The position numbers were made by a program, and so were the translations under genes. Source: an uncultured Bacteroidales bacterium (GTDB lineage Bacteria; Bacteroidota; Bacteroidia; Bacteroidales; Muribaculaceae). Taken from it: a stretch of DNA of 17,716 nt. Positions 1 through 6,238 of the stretch are shown here, one piece after another. Numbering within the stretch: the stretch's first letter is position 1; every line of letters starts with the position of its first letter. The DNA lies in the NCBI GenBank assembly GCA_900554345.1, contig USHH01000020.1:1-17716 (forward strand), given 5' to 3'. The notes beneath the pieces were generated by a model that was given only the letters and a program-made list of their open reading frames with translations, searched no databases and had not been told where the DNA came from.

Positions 1-909
1 TTCCTCCCCGCCCGGCTTCGGGTTGTTGGCGCCGTCGATGGCCCCCCCGCCCTTGCCTGCTCCCACCAGCGTGTGGATCTCGTCGATGAAGAGGATGATC
101 TCGCCGTCGCTCTGTGTCACCTCGTTGACTATCGCCTTGAGGCGTTCCTCGAATTCTCCCTTGTATTTCGCTCCGGCCACCAGGGCGCCCATGTCGAGCG
201 AATAGATCTGTTTCGACTTCAGGTTCTCAGGCACGTCGCCCCTCACGATACGGTGGGCGAGACCCTCGGCGATCGCCGTCTTGCCGGTGCCGGGTTCTCC
301 CACGAGCATCGGGTTGTTCTTCGTGCGGCGCGACAGGATCTGGAGCACGCGGCGTATCTCCTCGTCACGGCCGATCACCGGGTCGAGCTTGCCGCTGCGG
401 GCACGGTCGTTGAGGTTGATGGCATATTTCGACAGCGCCTGATATGACTCCTCGGCGCTCTGCCCGGTCACCTTATTGCCTTTGCGTAGTTCCTGGATGG
501 CGGCCTTAAGCCCGTCTTCGGTCACTCCCGCGTCTTTCAATATCTGCGAGGCCTTGCAGCGTGTCTTCAGGATGCCCATGAGCATCGCCTCTACCGACAC
601 ATACTCATCGCCCATGCTCTTCGAGAAGTCGACGGCTTTCTGCAAGGCATCGTTGGCTTCACGGCTCAACACCACTTCACCGCCCGACACCTTAGGCAGA
701 CTCTGGATGTCCTTGTCGAGCGCCATATTGACCGAACTCAGACTCGCGCCAAGCTTCTGGAAGAGGAAGTTGACTATCGTCTCGCTCTCGCCAATAATCG
801 CTTTCAGGATATGCGAGGGCTCGATCTGCTGCTGGCCGTTATGCCGCGTCAGCTCTATCGCCTTCTGCACAATCTCCTGTGACTTGATTGTGAAATTGTT
901 GAAATTCAT
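1..909 (-). CDS. clpB: ATP-dependent chaperone ClpB, N-terminal third (3' end outside window)
   Basis: This is the first 303 codons of a ClpB/Hsp104-type AAA+ disaggregase, which with DnaK/DnaJ rescues aggregated proteins in the cytoplasm. The start is ATG at 907-909, giving MNFNNFTIKSQEIVQKAIEL. Residues about 1-145 form the Clp N domain (two repeats, the second beginning near LSREANDALQKAV). The first AAA+ module follows, with the lead-in GKLDPVIGRDEEIRR, Walker A GEPGTGKT near residues 203-211, pore loop 1 GAKYKGEFEERLKA, and Walker B ILFIDE near residues 270-275 followed by IHTLVGAG. Classification as ClpB rather than ClpC or ClpA rests on the N-domain sequence and IHTLVGAG. The middle domain and second AAA+ module lie outside. 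The last roughly 18 residues depart from the usual GAMDAAN-LKPALARGE continuation (see findings). No good promoter match was found upstream. Confidence 0.93.
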   Translation of the reverse strand, partial: MNFNNFTIKSQEIVQKAIELTRHNGQQQIEPSHILKAIIGESETIVNFLFQKLGASLSSVNMALDKDIQSLPKVSGGEVVLSREANDALQKAVDFSKSMGDEYVSVEAMLMGILKTRCKASQILKDAGVTEDGLKAAIQELRKGNKVTGQSAEESYQALSKYAINLNDRARSGKLDPVIGRDEEIRRVLQILSRRTKNNPMLVGEPGTGKTAIAEGLAHRIVRGDVPENLKSKQIYSLDMGALVAGAKYKGEFEERLKAIVNEVTQSDGEIILFIDEIHTLVGAGKGGGAIDGANNPKPGGEE

Positions 910-1055
910 ATATTGGATTTTTGGTTGTTTGCTCCGTTTGATTTTTAAAATATTAACAATTGTGGCGCAATTTGGTTGAAAATATCCCGCATTTATAACA
1001 ATCACGCCTCTTCCGGAGTTACTATTACAGAACCCAAACCCATTAATGATATAAT

Positions 1056-1553
1056 ATGAAGACATTTGCTTATTCAGGAGTAATCCTCGCGGCCCTCTGT
1101 CTCGCTTCCTGCGGCGCGGGAGAGAAGAAGGAAGCCAAGGCTGTCGACGACGACGCTTTCTACGCCACACAGCCCGTGCGAAGCGGCATCTACCGCGCTG
1201 TCGACTTCGATATCGCCGGCGGCAAGGAGGGGCGGAAGGGACATTTCGACGGCCGCGTCATGATGGCCCTCAGCCCCGAGCAGTCGGGCATGTATATATA
1301 CGAGAACGGCAACCGCGTGAAGCTCGACTACAGCATCATGCTCTCAGCGCCGTTTGCCAAGACCGACAGCGTCTACTCCACGACCGACGCGAAGGGGCGT
1401 CCCGTCACCATCTCCACCGACAGCACTGTCTACGTGATCGCATTCGAGAAAGGCAAGGAGACCATACGCATCGGCTTCGAGTCTAAACCTATGTCTACTA
1501 CCTCTGCTTCCGATATGTGGACGAAAATCAGCGACCGCCTTTCAAAAAAATGA
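1056..1553 (+). CDS. Small predicted lipoprotein, function unknown
   Basis: A 165-residue protein I do not recognise. The N-terminus is a lipoprotein signal: MKTF, a hydrophobic stretch, then the lipobox L16-A17-S18-C19, so Cys19 should be lipidated. The residues after the cysteine (GAGEKKEAK) are charged but do not form a clear acidic surface-export signal, so periplasmic-facing attachment is as likely as surface display. The rest (about 45-165) alternates charged and hydrophobic residues, suggesting a small beta-rich globular domain. There are no other cysteines and no catalytic motif I can name. It stands alone between divergent clpB and the ROK kinase, which has its own promoter at 1572-1601. 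The ATG at 1056 is chosen because it directly precedes the signal peptide. Coding is supported by the signal peptide and by base composition matching its neighbours. Confidence 0.82.
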   Translation: MKTFAYSGVILAALCLASCGAGEKKEAKAVDDDAFYATQPVRSGIYRAVDFDIAGGKEGRKGHFDGRVMMALSPEQSGMYIYENGNRVKLDYSIMLSAPFAKTDSVYSTTDAKGRPVTISTDSTVYVIAFEKGKETIRIGFESKPMSTTSASDMWTKISDRLSKK

Positions 1554-1571
1554 TTTTGCGGCCGTTTTAGG

Positions 1572-1601
1572 TTGTTTTCTTAAAAATAAATCTTAACTTT
1601 G
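1572..1601 (+). promoter_or_regulatory. Bacteroidota primary-sigma promoter for the ROK kinase gene
   Basis: GTTG at 1571-1574 followed by 19 nt and TAACTTTG at 1594-1601, matching the known Bacteroides consensus TTTG-N19/20-TAnnTTTG. Transcription should start near 1606-1610, giving a leader of about 75 nt before the ATG at 1684. Confidence 0.75.
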
Positions 1602-1607
1602 CAGTAT

Positions 1608-1635
1608 GATGTCATGGCAGCTGTGCCATGACGTC
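1608..1635 (+). promoter_or_regulatory. Hairpin at the 5' end of the ROK kinase leader
   Basis: GTCATGGCA (1611-1619), a 4-nt loop GCTG, and TGCCATGAC (1624-1632) form a perfect 9-bp stem. Three more pairs (1608-1610 with 1633-1635, one of them G-T) extend it to 12. It lies at or just after the expected transcription start. It could be an mRNA-stabilising 5' hairpin, a protein-binding operator or part of an attenuator. No poly-U follows, so it is not a terminator. Confidence 0.6.
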
Positions 1636-1683
1636 GCTTCGGTGAGATTTATGTTTTACAACAGTATATAAATTTTTCGTTCT

Positions 1684-2718
1684 ATGAGCAAACCATACGT
1701 AGTTGGTATCGACATCGGCGGCACCAACACAGTGTTCGGCATTGTCGACGCTCGCGGCCATATAGTGGCCAGCGATTCCATAAAGACAGCCAAACACGCG
1801 ATTTTCGATGACTACATCGAGGACCTCCGCGTGAACCTCGACAGGCTGCTGAAGGCCAACGACGCCGAAGACAAGATCAAAGGCATCGGCATCGGAGCCC
1901 CCAACGGCAATTACTATACCGGTGAGATCCTCAATCCGCCAAACCTTCCCTGGGGTCCGGTGATTCCTCTGGCCGAGAAGGTAAGCAAGGCGTTCAACGG
2001 CATTCCTGTGGCTGTCACCAACGACGCCAACGCCGCCGCCCTCGGTGAGATGACCTACGGCGCCGCCCGCGGTATGAAGGACTTCATCATGATCACTCTC
2101 GGCACGGGTGTCGGCTCCGGCATCGTCATCAACGGTCAGCTCGTATATGGTCATGACGGTTTCGCCGGCGAGCTCGGCCACGTCATCATGAAGCGCAACA
2201 ACGGCCGTATCTGCGGCTGCGGCCGTACAGGATGCCTCGAGGCTTACTGCTCCGCCACCGGTGTGGCCCGCACCGCAAGGGAATTCCTTGAGGTGAGGTC
2301 GGAGCCTTCCACGCTCCGCAATCTCCAGATCGAGGACATCACCTCCAAGGATGTCTACGAGGCTGCTGTGGCAGGCGACAAGATGGCTAAGGAGATCTTC
2401 GACTACACAGCCAAGATACTCGGTCAGGCATTCTCTGACATGGTGGCCTTCTCCAGCCCACAGGCAATCATCCTGTTCGGCGGCCTCGCACGAAGCGGCG
2501 ACCTTCTGCTCAAGCCTCTCCGCGAGGAATTCGAGAAGCAGCTCATGCCCATCTTCCGCGGCAAGACGAAGATCATCCTCTCCGAGCTCAAGGAGAGCGA
2601 CGCGGCAGTGCTCGGAGCTTCCGCTCTCGGCTGGGAAGCGAAATATAAATATGAGGTGCCCTCTTTCGACAGGGCGCTCCCTGTGGATCCGGCTCCCGCC
2701 GAAAGGCCCGAAGCCTGA
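1684..2718 (+). CDS. ROK-family sugar kinase, probably glucokinase
   Basis: A 344-residue ROK-family (repressor, ORF, kinase) enzyme that phosphorylates a hexose with ATP, most likely glucose to glucose-6-phosphate in the cytoplasm. The ATP-binding DIGGTN lies at residues 10-15. The catalytic base is Asp114 in TNDANAAALGE. The glycine-rich ITLGTGVGSGIV follows, then GELGH (162-166) and the ROK zinc site, with His166, Cys177, Cys179 and Cys184 as ligands in GRICGCGRTGCLEAYCS. There is no N-terminal helix-turn-helix, so it is a kinase rather than a ROK repressor. The length is slightly over the usual 300-320 because of a proline-rich C-terminal tail (about residues 325-344). N-acetylglucosamine or another hexose remains possible as substrate. 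It is monocistronic, with its own promoter and leader hairpin upstream and strong inverted repeats downstream. Confidence 0.9.
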   Translation: MSKPYVVGIDIGGTNTVFGIVDARGHIVASDSIKTAKHAIFDDYIEDLRVNLDRLLKANDAEDKIKGIGIGAPNGNYYTGEILNPPNLPWGPVIPLAEKVSKAFNGIPVAVTNDANAAALGEMTYGAARGMKDFIMITLGTGVGSGIVINGQLVYGHDGFAGELGHVIMKRNNGRICGCGRTGCLEAYCSATGVARTAREFLEVRSEPSTLRNLQIEDITSKDVYEAAVAGDKMAKEIFDYTAKILGQAFSDMVAFSSPQAIILFGGLARSGDLLLKPLREEFEKQLMPIFRGKTKIILSELKESDAAVLGASALGWEAKYKYEVPSFDRALPVDPAPAERPEA

Positions 2719-2739
2719 CATACATTTATAATATTTATA

Positions 2740-2762
2740 AGATTTATAAGACTTATAAATCT
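2740..2762. repeat. A+T-rich inverted repeat downstream of the ROK kinase
   Basis: AGATTTATAAG (2740-2750), one central A, then CTTATAAATCT (2752-2762): a perfect 11-bp inverted repeat. It sits inside a run of imperfect direct repeats of ATTTATAAG-like units from about 2724 to 2762. It precedes the G+C-rich palindrome at 2769 and may contribute to transcript 3' end formation. Confidence 0.6.
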
Positions 2763-2768
2763 TGCAAT

Positions 2769-2806
2769 ACTGAAGGAGGCTCCGGATATCCGGAGCCTCC
2801 TTCAGT
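2769..2806. terminator. 38-nt perfect palindrome, probable bidirectional terminator
   Basis: ACTGAAGGAGGCTCCGGAT (2769-2787) is followed immediately by its exact reverse complement (2788-2806). It lies between the 3' ends of the convergent ROK kinase (2718) and maf (2834), where a shared terminator is expected. Neither side carries a long T tract, so strict intrinsic termination is uncertain, but the stem would be very stable in RNA. Confidence 0.7.
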
Positions 2807-2833
2807 CTTCACCCTTGACTCTTGCGCGAAGCG

Positions 2834-3415
2834 CTATAACATCTTCAGCTCCTCGTAGAGCCTGTGGATCGGAAGCCCCATCACGTTGTAGAAGCTTCCT
2901 TCTATCGACTCCACGGCCACACACCCTATCCATTCCTGGATGCCGTAGGCCCCGGCCTTGTCGAGCGGTGAGTAGTTCTGCACGTAATAGCGCGCCTCCT
3001 CTTCGGAGAACGCGGCGAAGGTCACTTTCGTCACTGTCGTGAAAGAGGTGCGCCTGTCGCCGGTGGTGATGGTCACTCCTGTCGCCACCTCATGGGTCTT
3101 CCCGGCGAGGCTCATCAGCATTTCCACCGCCTCCTTTTCGTCGCGTGGCTTCCCCAGTATACGTCCTTCGCTCACCACCACCGTGTCGGCGGTGATGAAG
3201 AGCTCGTTGCCCGTGATGTGGCGCTGATATACGTCGGCTTTCTCCGACGATATATACTGGGCCACCTCCAGCGGCGGTATGTCGTCGGGATAATCTTCCC
3301 TGATTCCACCTATTGTGACCACATGAAACGGTATGCGGAGCTTCTGGAGAAGCTCGCGCCTGCGCGGCGATTTGCTCGCCAGCAGAATTTTGTATTTCTC
3401 GAGATTGTCAAGCAT
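2834..3415 (-). CDS. maf: Maf-type nucleoside triphosphate pyrophosphatase
   Basis: A 193-residue Maf/YhdE family protein, which hydrolyses dTTP, UTP or modified pyrimidine nucleotides to the monophosphate plus pyrophosphate, acting in nucleotide-pool cleaning. Family signatures are the N-terminal ILLASKSPRRRELL (SKSPRR at 14-19, phosphate binding), ITADTVV with Asp77, LGKPRDEKEAVEML, LDKAGAYGIQ near 151-160, and GSFYNVMGLP near 173-182. The length is typical. It is the last gene of a minus-strand group with the ATP-grasp-like, DUF2520 and KdsC-type genes. DUF2520-KdsC-Maf is, from memory, a familiar Bacteroidales gene order. A 108-nt gap holding a palindromic repeat separates it from the KdsC-type gene, and no convincing promoter was seen there. 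The start ATG gives a short MLDNLEKYK lead-in normal for the family. Confidence 0.93.
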   Translation of the reverse strand: MLDNLEKYKILLASKSPRRRELLQKLRIPFHVVTIGGIREDYPDDIPPLEVAQYISSEKADVYQRHITGNELFITADTVVVSEGRILGKPRDEKEAVEMLMSLAGKTHEVATGVTITTGDRRTSFTTVTKVTFAAFSEEEARYYVQNYSPLDKAGAYGIQEWIGCVAVESIEGSFYNVMGLPIHRLYEELKML

Positions 3416-3471
3416 TTCTCCAATTGTTTAATATGACTGTCGCATTATACACATTACATTAACATCATGGC

Positions 3472-3499
3472 TTGTATGGACATGCCTTCGGCATGTTTC
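3472..3499. repeat. Short palindromic intergenic repeat, copy A
   Basis: A 28-nt element matches 15936-15963 at 26 of 28 positions in the same orientation. Its core is ACATGCC (3480-3486), loop TTC, GGCATGT (3490-3496), a 7-bp stem. It lies in the gap between the KdsC-type gene and maf. The two copies, 12 kb apart and both intergenic, suggest a REP-like dispersed family. Confidence 0.7.
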
Positions 3500-3523
3500 C
3501 CCGGCGCCGTCGGTTATGTCCTT

Positions 3524-4048
3524 TCACCAGCCGAACGATTTTGCGTCGCGCATCCAGAGCCCTGCTGCCTTGAGCGTCTGCTCTATTAGGTCGCGCACGC
3601 ATCCGTATCCTCCGCCGCACGGCGACACGTATAAGGCCGTCTGCTTCACCTCCCATGCCGCGTCGTGGGGCGCGCATGGGAGTGCCACATTCCGCATGGC
3701 CTGCAGGTCGGGAATGTCGTCGCCCATATAGGCCACTTCTTCCGGCCTCAGTCCGTTGTCTGCCATCCATTGCTTGAGGATCGGCAGCTTGTGGGCGGCG
3801 CCCTGGAAGATGTCGGTGATGCCCAGGGCTGAGAAGCGTTTCTCCACCGCCACGGTGCTGCCCCCTGTGATTATGGCTATCCTGTAGCCCAGCTTCACGG
3901 CGAGCTGAAGGGCGTAGCCGTCCTTGATGTTCACCATCCGCATGGGCTGTCCCTCATTGTCCATCGGTATGGTGGAGGGGGAGAGCACTCCGTCGACATC
4001 GAAGGCGAATGCCTTGATTTTCGTAAGGTCGTAGTCGATTGAGCTCAT
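3524..4048 (-). CDS. kdsC: KdsC-type HAD phosphatase (probable KDO-8-phosphate phosphatase)
   Basis: A 174-residue capless (C0) HAD phosphatase. It probably removes phosphate from 3-deoxy-D-manno-octulosonate 8-phosphate, a step of KDO synthesis for the lipopolysaccharide inner core. Motif I is FDVDGVLS with the Asp17/Asp19 nucleophile pair; motif II is the Thr in IITGGS (Thr61); the motif III lysine is probably Lys87 in GAAHK; motif IV is GDDIPD (109-114). The C-terminal GGGYGCVRDLIE matches the KdsC tail that enters the neighbouring active site in the tetramer. The length is close to characterised KdsC (about 170-190). The start overlaps the DUF2520 stop as ATGA, implying translational coupling. 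The alternative is a KdsC-like phosphatase with another sugar-phosphate substrate, since no kdsA, kdsB or kdsD is in view. Confidence 0.86.
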   Translation of the reverse strand: MSSIDYDLTKIKAFAFDVDGVLSPSTIPMDNEGQPMRMVNIKDGYALQLAVKLGYRIAIITGGSTVAVEKRFSALGITDIFQGAAHKLPILKQWMADNGLRPEEVAYMGDDIPDLQAMRNVALPCAPHDAAWEVKQTALYVSPCGGGYGCVRDLIEQTLKAAGLWMRDAKSFGW

Positions 4049-4791
4049 TGTCTGTCGTGTGTTTCTTTGTCGTCTTGTGTGTTGTCGCTGATAGCGATGA
4101 TCGAGTCGGTCATCAGCCCGTAGATTTCCTTGAGTCTCCCATAGTCGGCCAAGGCCTCGAGATGCGCGTTGATGGTCCTGGTGTCTCTGCGTGAGGCCGG
4201 TCCGGTCTGGGCCTTGGCGGGAGTCGTCTTCCGCAGCTTGCCCACGGTCTCGCCGATCAGCGGGAGCAGTACGCTGATGTCGTAGCCCTTCTCTCGCAGC
4301 AGCGAGTCGGCGAGGGTGTAGAGGTGGTTGGTGAAGTTGCAGGCCATCACGGAGGCTATGTGCAGCTGCTTCCTCGCCGAGGAGTCTGCCCGGTGTACTG
4401 TCGGCGACACCAAGGCCGCTATCTCCGAAAGGGTCTCGGCCGTGGCTTCGCTGTCGCCCTCTATGAAGAAGGGTATAGAGCCGTAGTCGAGCTCTACGTC
4501 GCGGCTGAAGGTCTGTAGCGGATAGAACACTCCGCGATGCTCGAACATTCCGAGTGCCTCCATCGGCGTGCTCCCGGAGGTGTGGGCCACGATACCGTTG
4601 AAGCCTGTGGCATGCAGGGCTTTCGCCACATCGGCGATGGCGTTGTCGGTCACGCTGATCAGGCTCACCACGGCATCTTCCGGCATCCCGTCGAGGGTGT
4701 GCGGGTCAACTGTCGTCACATCGGCGTGGCTTCTGAGCGCCCTCTCGAGGTGAGTTGCCACGTTGCCGCGTCCTATGATTGCTATTTTCAT
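4045..4791 (-). CDS. Rossmann-like and DUF2520 domain protein
   Basis: A 248-residue protein with an N-terminal NAD(P)-binding Rossmann domain (MKIAIIGRGNVATHLERAL, dinucleotide-binding GRGNVA at 7-12) and a C-terminal helical DUF2520 domain. Residues near 141-155 (RKQLHIASVMACNFTNHLY) resemble the helix carrying the catalytic Lys and Asn in 6-phosphogluconate-dehydrogenase-like and ketopantoate-reductase-like enzymes. AKAQTGPASRRD near the C-terminus is typical of DUF2520. The fold suggests an NAD(P)-dependent oxidoreductase, but I know of no established substrate. ATGA overlaps on both sides (with the ATP-grasp-like gene at 4788-4791 and the KdsC-type gene at 4045-4048) put it firmly in one operon. 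No start problem was noticed: the first Met leads directly into the Rossmann beta strand. Confidence 0.88.
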   Translation of the reverse strand: MKIAIIGRGNVATHLERALRSHADVTTVDPHTLDGMPEDAVVSLISVTDNAIADVAKALHATGFNGIVAHTSGSTPMEALGMFEHRGVFYPLQTFSRDVELDYGSIPFFIEGDSEATAETLSEIAALVSPTVHRADSSARKQLHIASVMACNFTNHLYTLADSLLREKGYDISVLLPLIGETVGKLRKTTPAKAQTGPASRRDTRTINAHLEALADYGRLKEIYGLMTDSIIAISDNTQDDKETHDRQ

Positions 4792-5774
4792 GTCTTTAAG
4801 CGTTTTCTATCGGTTTTCATGCATGTCGCCATCCCCATGGTCATGCGGAAGTTGATCTCGAAGCATGGGTGTATCTGCCCGGCCGTGGTGACGGCCATGT
4901 CGATGCCGCATGGCCCGGCATATCTTCCGGGAGCTATTCTGGATAGAGCCACCCTCTGGGCCTCGACAATCCTGTCGAGCGGGTAGTAGGTTTCGCTCCC
5001 GATCAGCTTGATCAGTTCCTCCTGGGGCAGCTCGATGTTGCCGGCATAACGCCCTCTGCCTGTGGTATGGAAGCAGGAGAAGCCTATAAACGAGACCTGA
5101 TCCCATCCTATCTCCCATTCCGTAGCAATGTCGAGGGCACGCTCCACGTTTTTCTCGCCCATCACGCTACCCTGACGCCTGATTATGCCGCGGGCCCACT
5201 GGAAGATCTGCTCCTCGGTGAGCCCGGCGGTGGGAAAGACGCCTCGTCCGCTTGAGCTCCAGGGTGCCTTCAGCCAGCATCCCGGGTGCGACCCAGTGTA
5301 GGCCACGGCCTCTTCGGCAGTATGGAGCTCTTGCGGTAACTCGAAGCCGTCGGGCATCTCCACCATACCTTCCATCTCGTTGAGGAAAGCGATCGTGTTG
5401 CGTCGGTGGGAGAGGGCGCGCAGCGCGCTGATACTCTCTTCCGAGGGGAGCAGCGACTCGTCTACGCCCATGCTGAGGAGCGTATGGCGCAGGGCGCGGT
5501 TCCATCCCCAGGGTCTTATCCGCATTCCCGGACACATACACGAAGCCACATATCGGATATCGGCTACCATGACTCCCGGTGGTGCCATGAGGGCGAGTTC
5601 CCGCGCGTTGCCGTCAAGAGCCGCCACTACGTCTCCCGCTTCGGCGTAGGCGAAAGGGACATGGGCCAGCTCCCTGCGCATCGCCGTGACCTTGGCCGTA
5701 GGCGTGTAGCTCACGGTGTCGGCTGCCAGCGCGTAGTCGGTGTCCGGGTTGAATATGTGGAGGGTCGGGGCCAT
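4788..5774 (-). CDS. ATP-grasp-like protein of unknown function
   Basis: A 328-residue protein that I recognise only at fold level. The N-terminus (MAPTLHIFNPDTDYALA) looks like the first strand of a pre-ATP-grasp domain. WLKAPWSSSGRGVF at about 167-180 resembles the ATP-grasp lysine and glycine-rich loop. GIDMAV (290-295) and CFEINFRMTMG, with Glu306 and Asn308, resemble the metal-binding E-x-N of ATP-grasp ligases. ATP-dependent ligase activity is therefore an inference. The ATG at 5774 is chosen because the open frame further upstream only runs through the terminator and antisense to the omega-like gene, while MAPTLHIF begins a natural strand. It overlaps the DUF2520 gene by ATGA. No clear promoter is visible in the 30 nt between the terminator and the start, so it may depend on readthrough from the bamD-omega unit. 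Confidence 0.8.
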   Translation of the reverse strand: MAPTLHIFNPDTDYALAADTVSYTPTAKVTAMRRELAHVPFAYAEAGDVVAALDGNARELALMAPPGVMVADIRYVASCMCPGMRIRPWGWNRALRHTLLSMGVDESLLPSEESISALRALSHRRNTIAFLNEMEGMVEMPDGFELPQELHTAEEAVAYTGSHPGCWLKAPWSSSGRGVFPTAGLTEEQIFQWARGIIRRQGSVMGEKNVERALDIATEWEIGWDQVSFIGFSCFHTTGRGRYAGNIELPQEELIKLIGSETYYPLDRIVEAQRVALSRIAPGRYAGPCGIDMAVTTAGQIHPCFEINFRMTMGMATCMKTDRKRLKT

Positions 5775-5803
5775 ACCGGGACGGTGATATATGAGGAAGC
5801 AGA

Positions 5804-5828
5804 TAAAAAAAGCCGGAGAGACTCCGGC
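5804..5828 (-). terminator. Intrinsic terminator of the bamD-omega transcript
   Basis: Read on the minus strand: GCCGGAG, loop TCT, CTCCGGC, followed directly by seven T residues (plus-strand stem 5812-5828, A tract 5805-5811). It lies 24 nt past the stop of the omega-like gene and just ahead of the ATP-grasp-like start. This is the most canonical terminator in the window. Confidence 0.88.
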
Positions 5829-5851
5829 GCGGTGGAATGGATGCGGCTGCC

Positions 5852-6187
5852 TCAGTCGTCGAGACGGTCGCGCTCCTTGGTGGGATTCGAGAAATAGAGC
5901 TTGTGTTCGATATATTCCTGAGTGGCAATCAGGGTGGGCTTCGGGAGTTTCTCGTAGAAGCGGGAGATCTCTATCTGCTCGCGGTTTTCCGATACTTCCT
6001 CGAGGTTGTCGGTAGAAGCGAATTCCTGAAGCTTTTTCTCGAGTTCCTTCTTCATCTCGAGCGCTATCTGGTTGGCGCGCTTGCCGATGATGCATACGGT
6101 CTCATAGACGTTGCCCGTCTGCTCGGTCATGGCGTTCATGTCGCGGGTGACGGTGTTGAGGGGAGCGTTGGTTTTCTTGTAGTCCAT
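5852..6187 (-). CDS. rpoZ: RNA polymerase omega-subunit-like (Rpb6-type) protein
   Basis: A 111-residue protein matching the Bacteroidota form of the omega/Rpb6 RNA polymerase subunit, which aids assembly and stability of the beta-prime subunit. The diagnostic stretch is GNVYETVCIIGKRANQIALEM at about 25-45, corresponding to the conserved omega helix with R-A-x-Q-I. The C-terminal half (EQIEISRFYEKLPKPTLIATQEYI) is acidic and particular to this phylum. The gene follows bamD by 51 nt on the same strand and is followed by the strong terminator at 5804-5828, so bamD and this gene form a two-gene unit. From memory, bamD next to this omega form is common in Bacteroidales. Direct evidence is limited to the short conserved block and the context. 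Confidence 0.82.
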   Translation of the reverse strand: MDYKKTNAPLNTVTRDMNAMTEQTGNVYETVCIIGKRANQIALEMKKELEKKLQEFASTDNLEEVSENREQIEISRFYEKLPKPTLIATQEYIEHKLYFSNPTKERDRLDD

Positions 6188-6238
6188 AATTCGGTGATTA
6201 TGCTTTATGGGTTATCGGTTTCTTGTTGGGTGCCCTTG

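Noticed and set aside
1612..2721. Long minus-strand open frame (369 codons) opposite the ROK kinase
   Set aside because: It is an exact antisense shadow of a gene with complete ROK motifs; its translation has no recognisable domain and arises from the G+C-rich codon pattern.
5775..6095. N-terminal extension of the ATP-grasp-like frame
   Set aside because: It would run through the intrinsic terminator and overlap the omega-like gene in another frame; the translated extension is Arg/Pro-rich without protein-like character.
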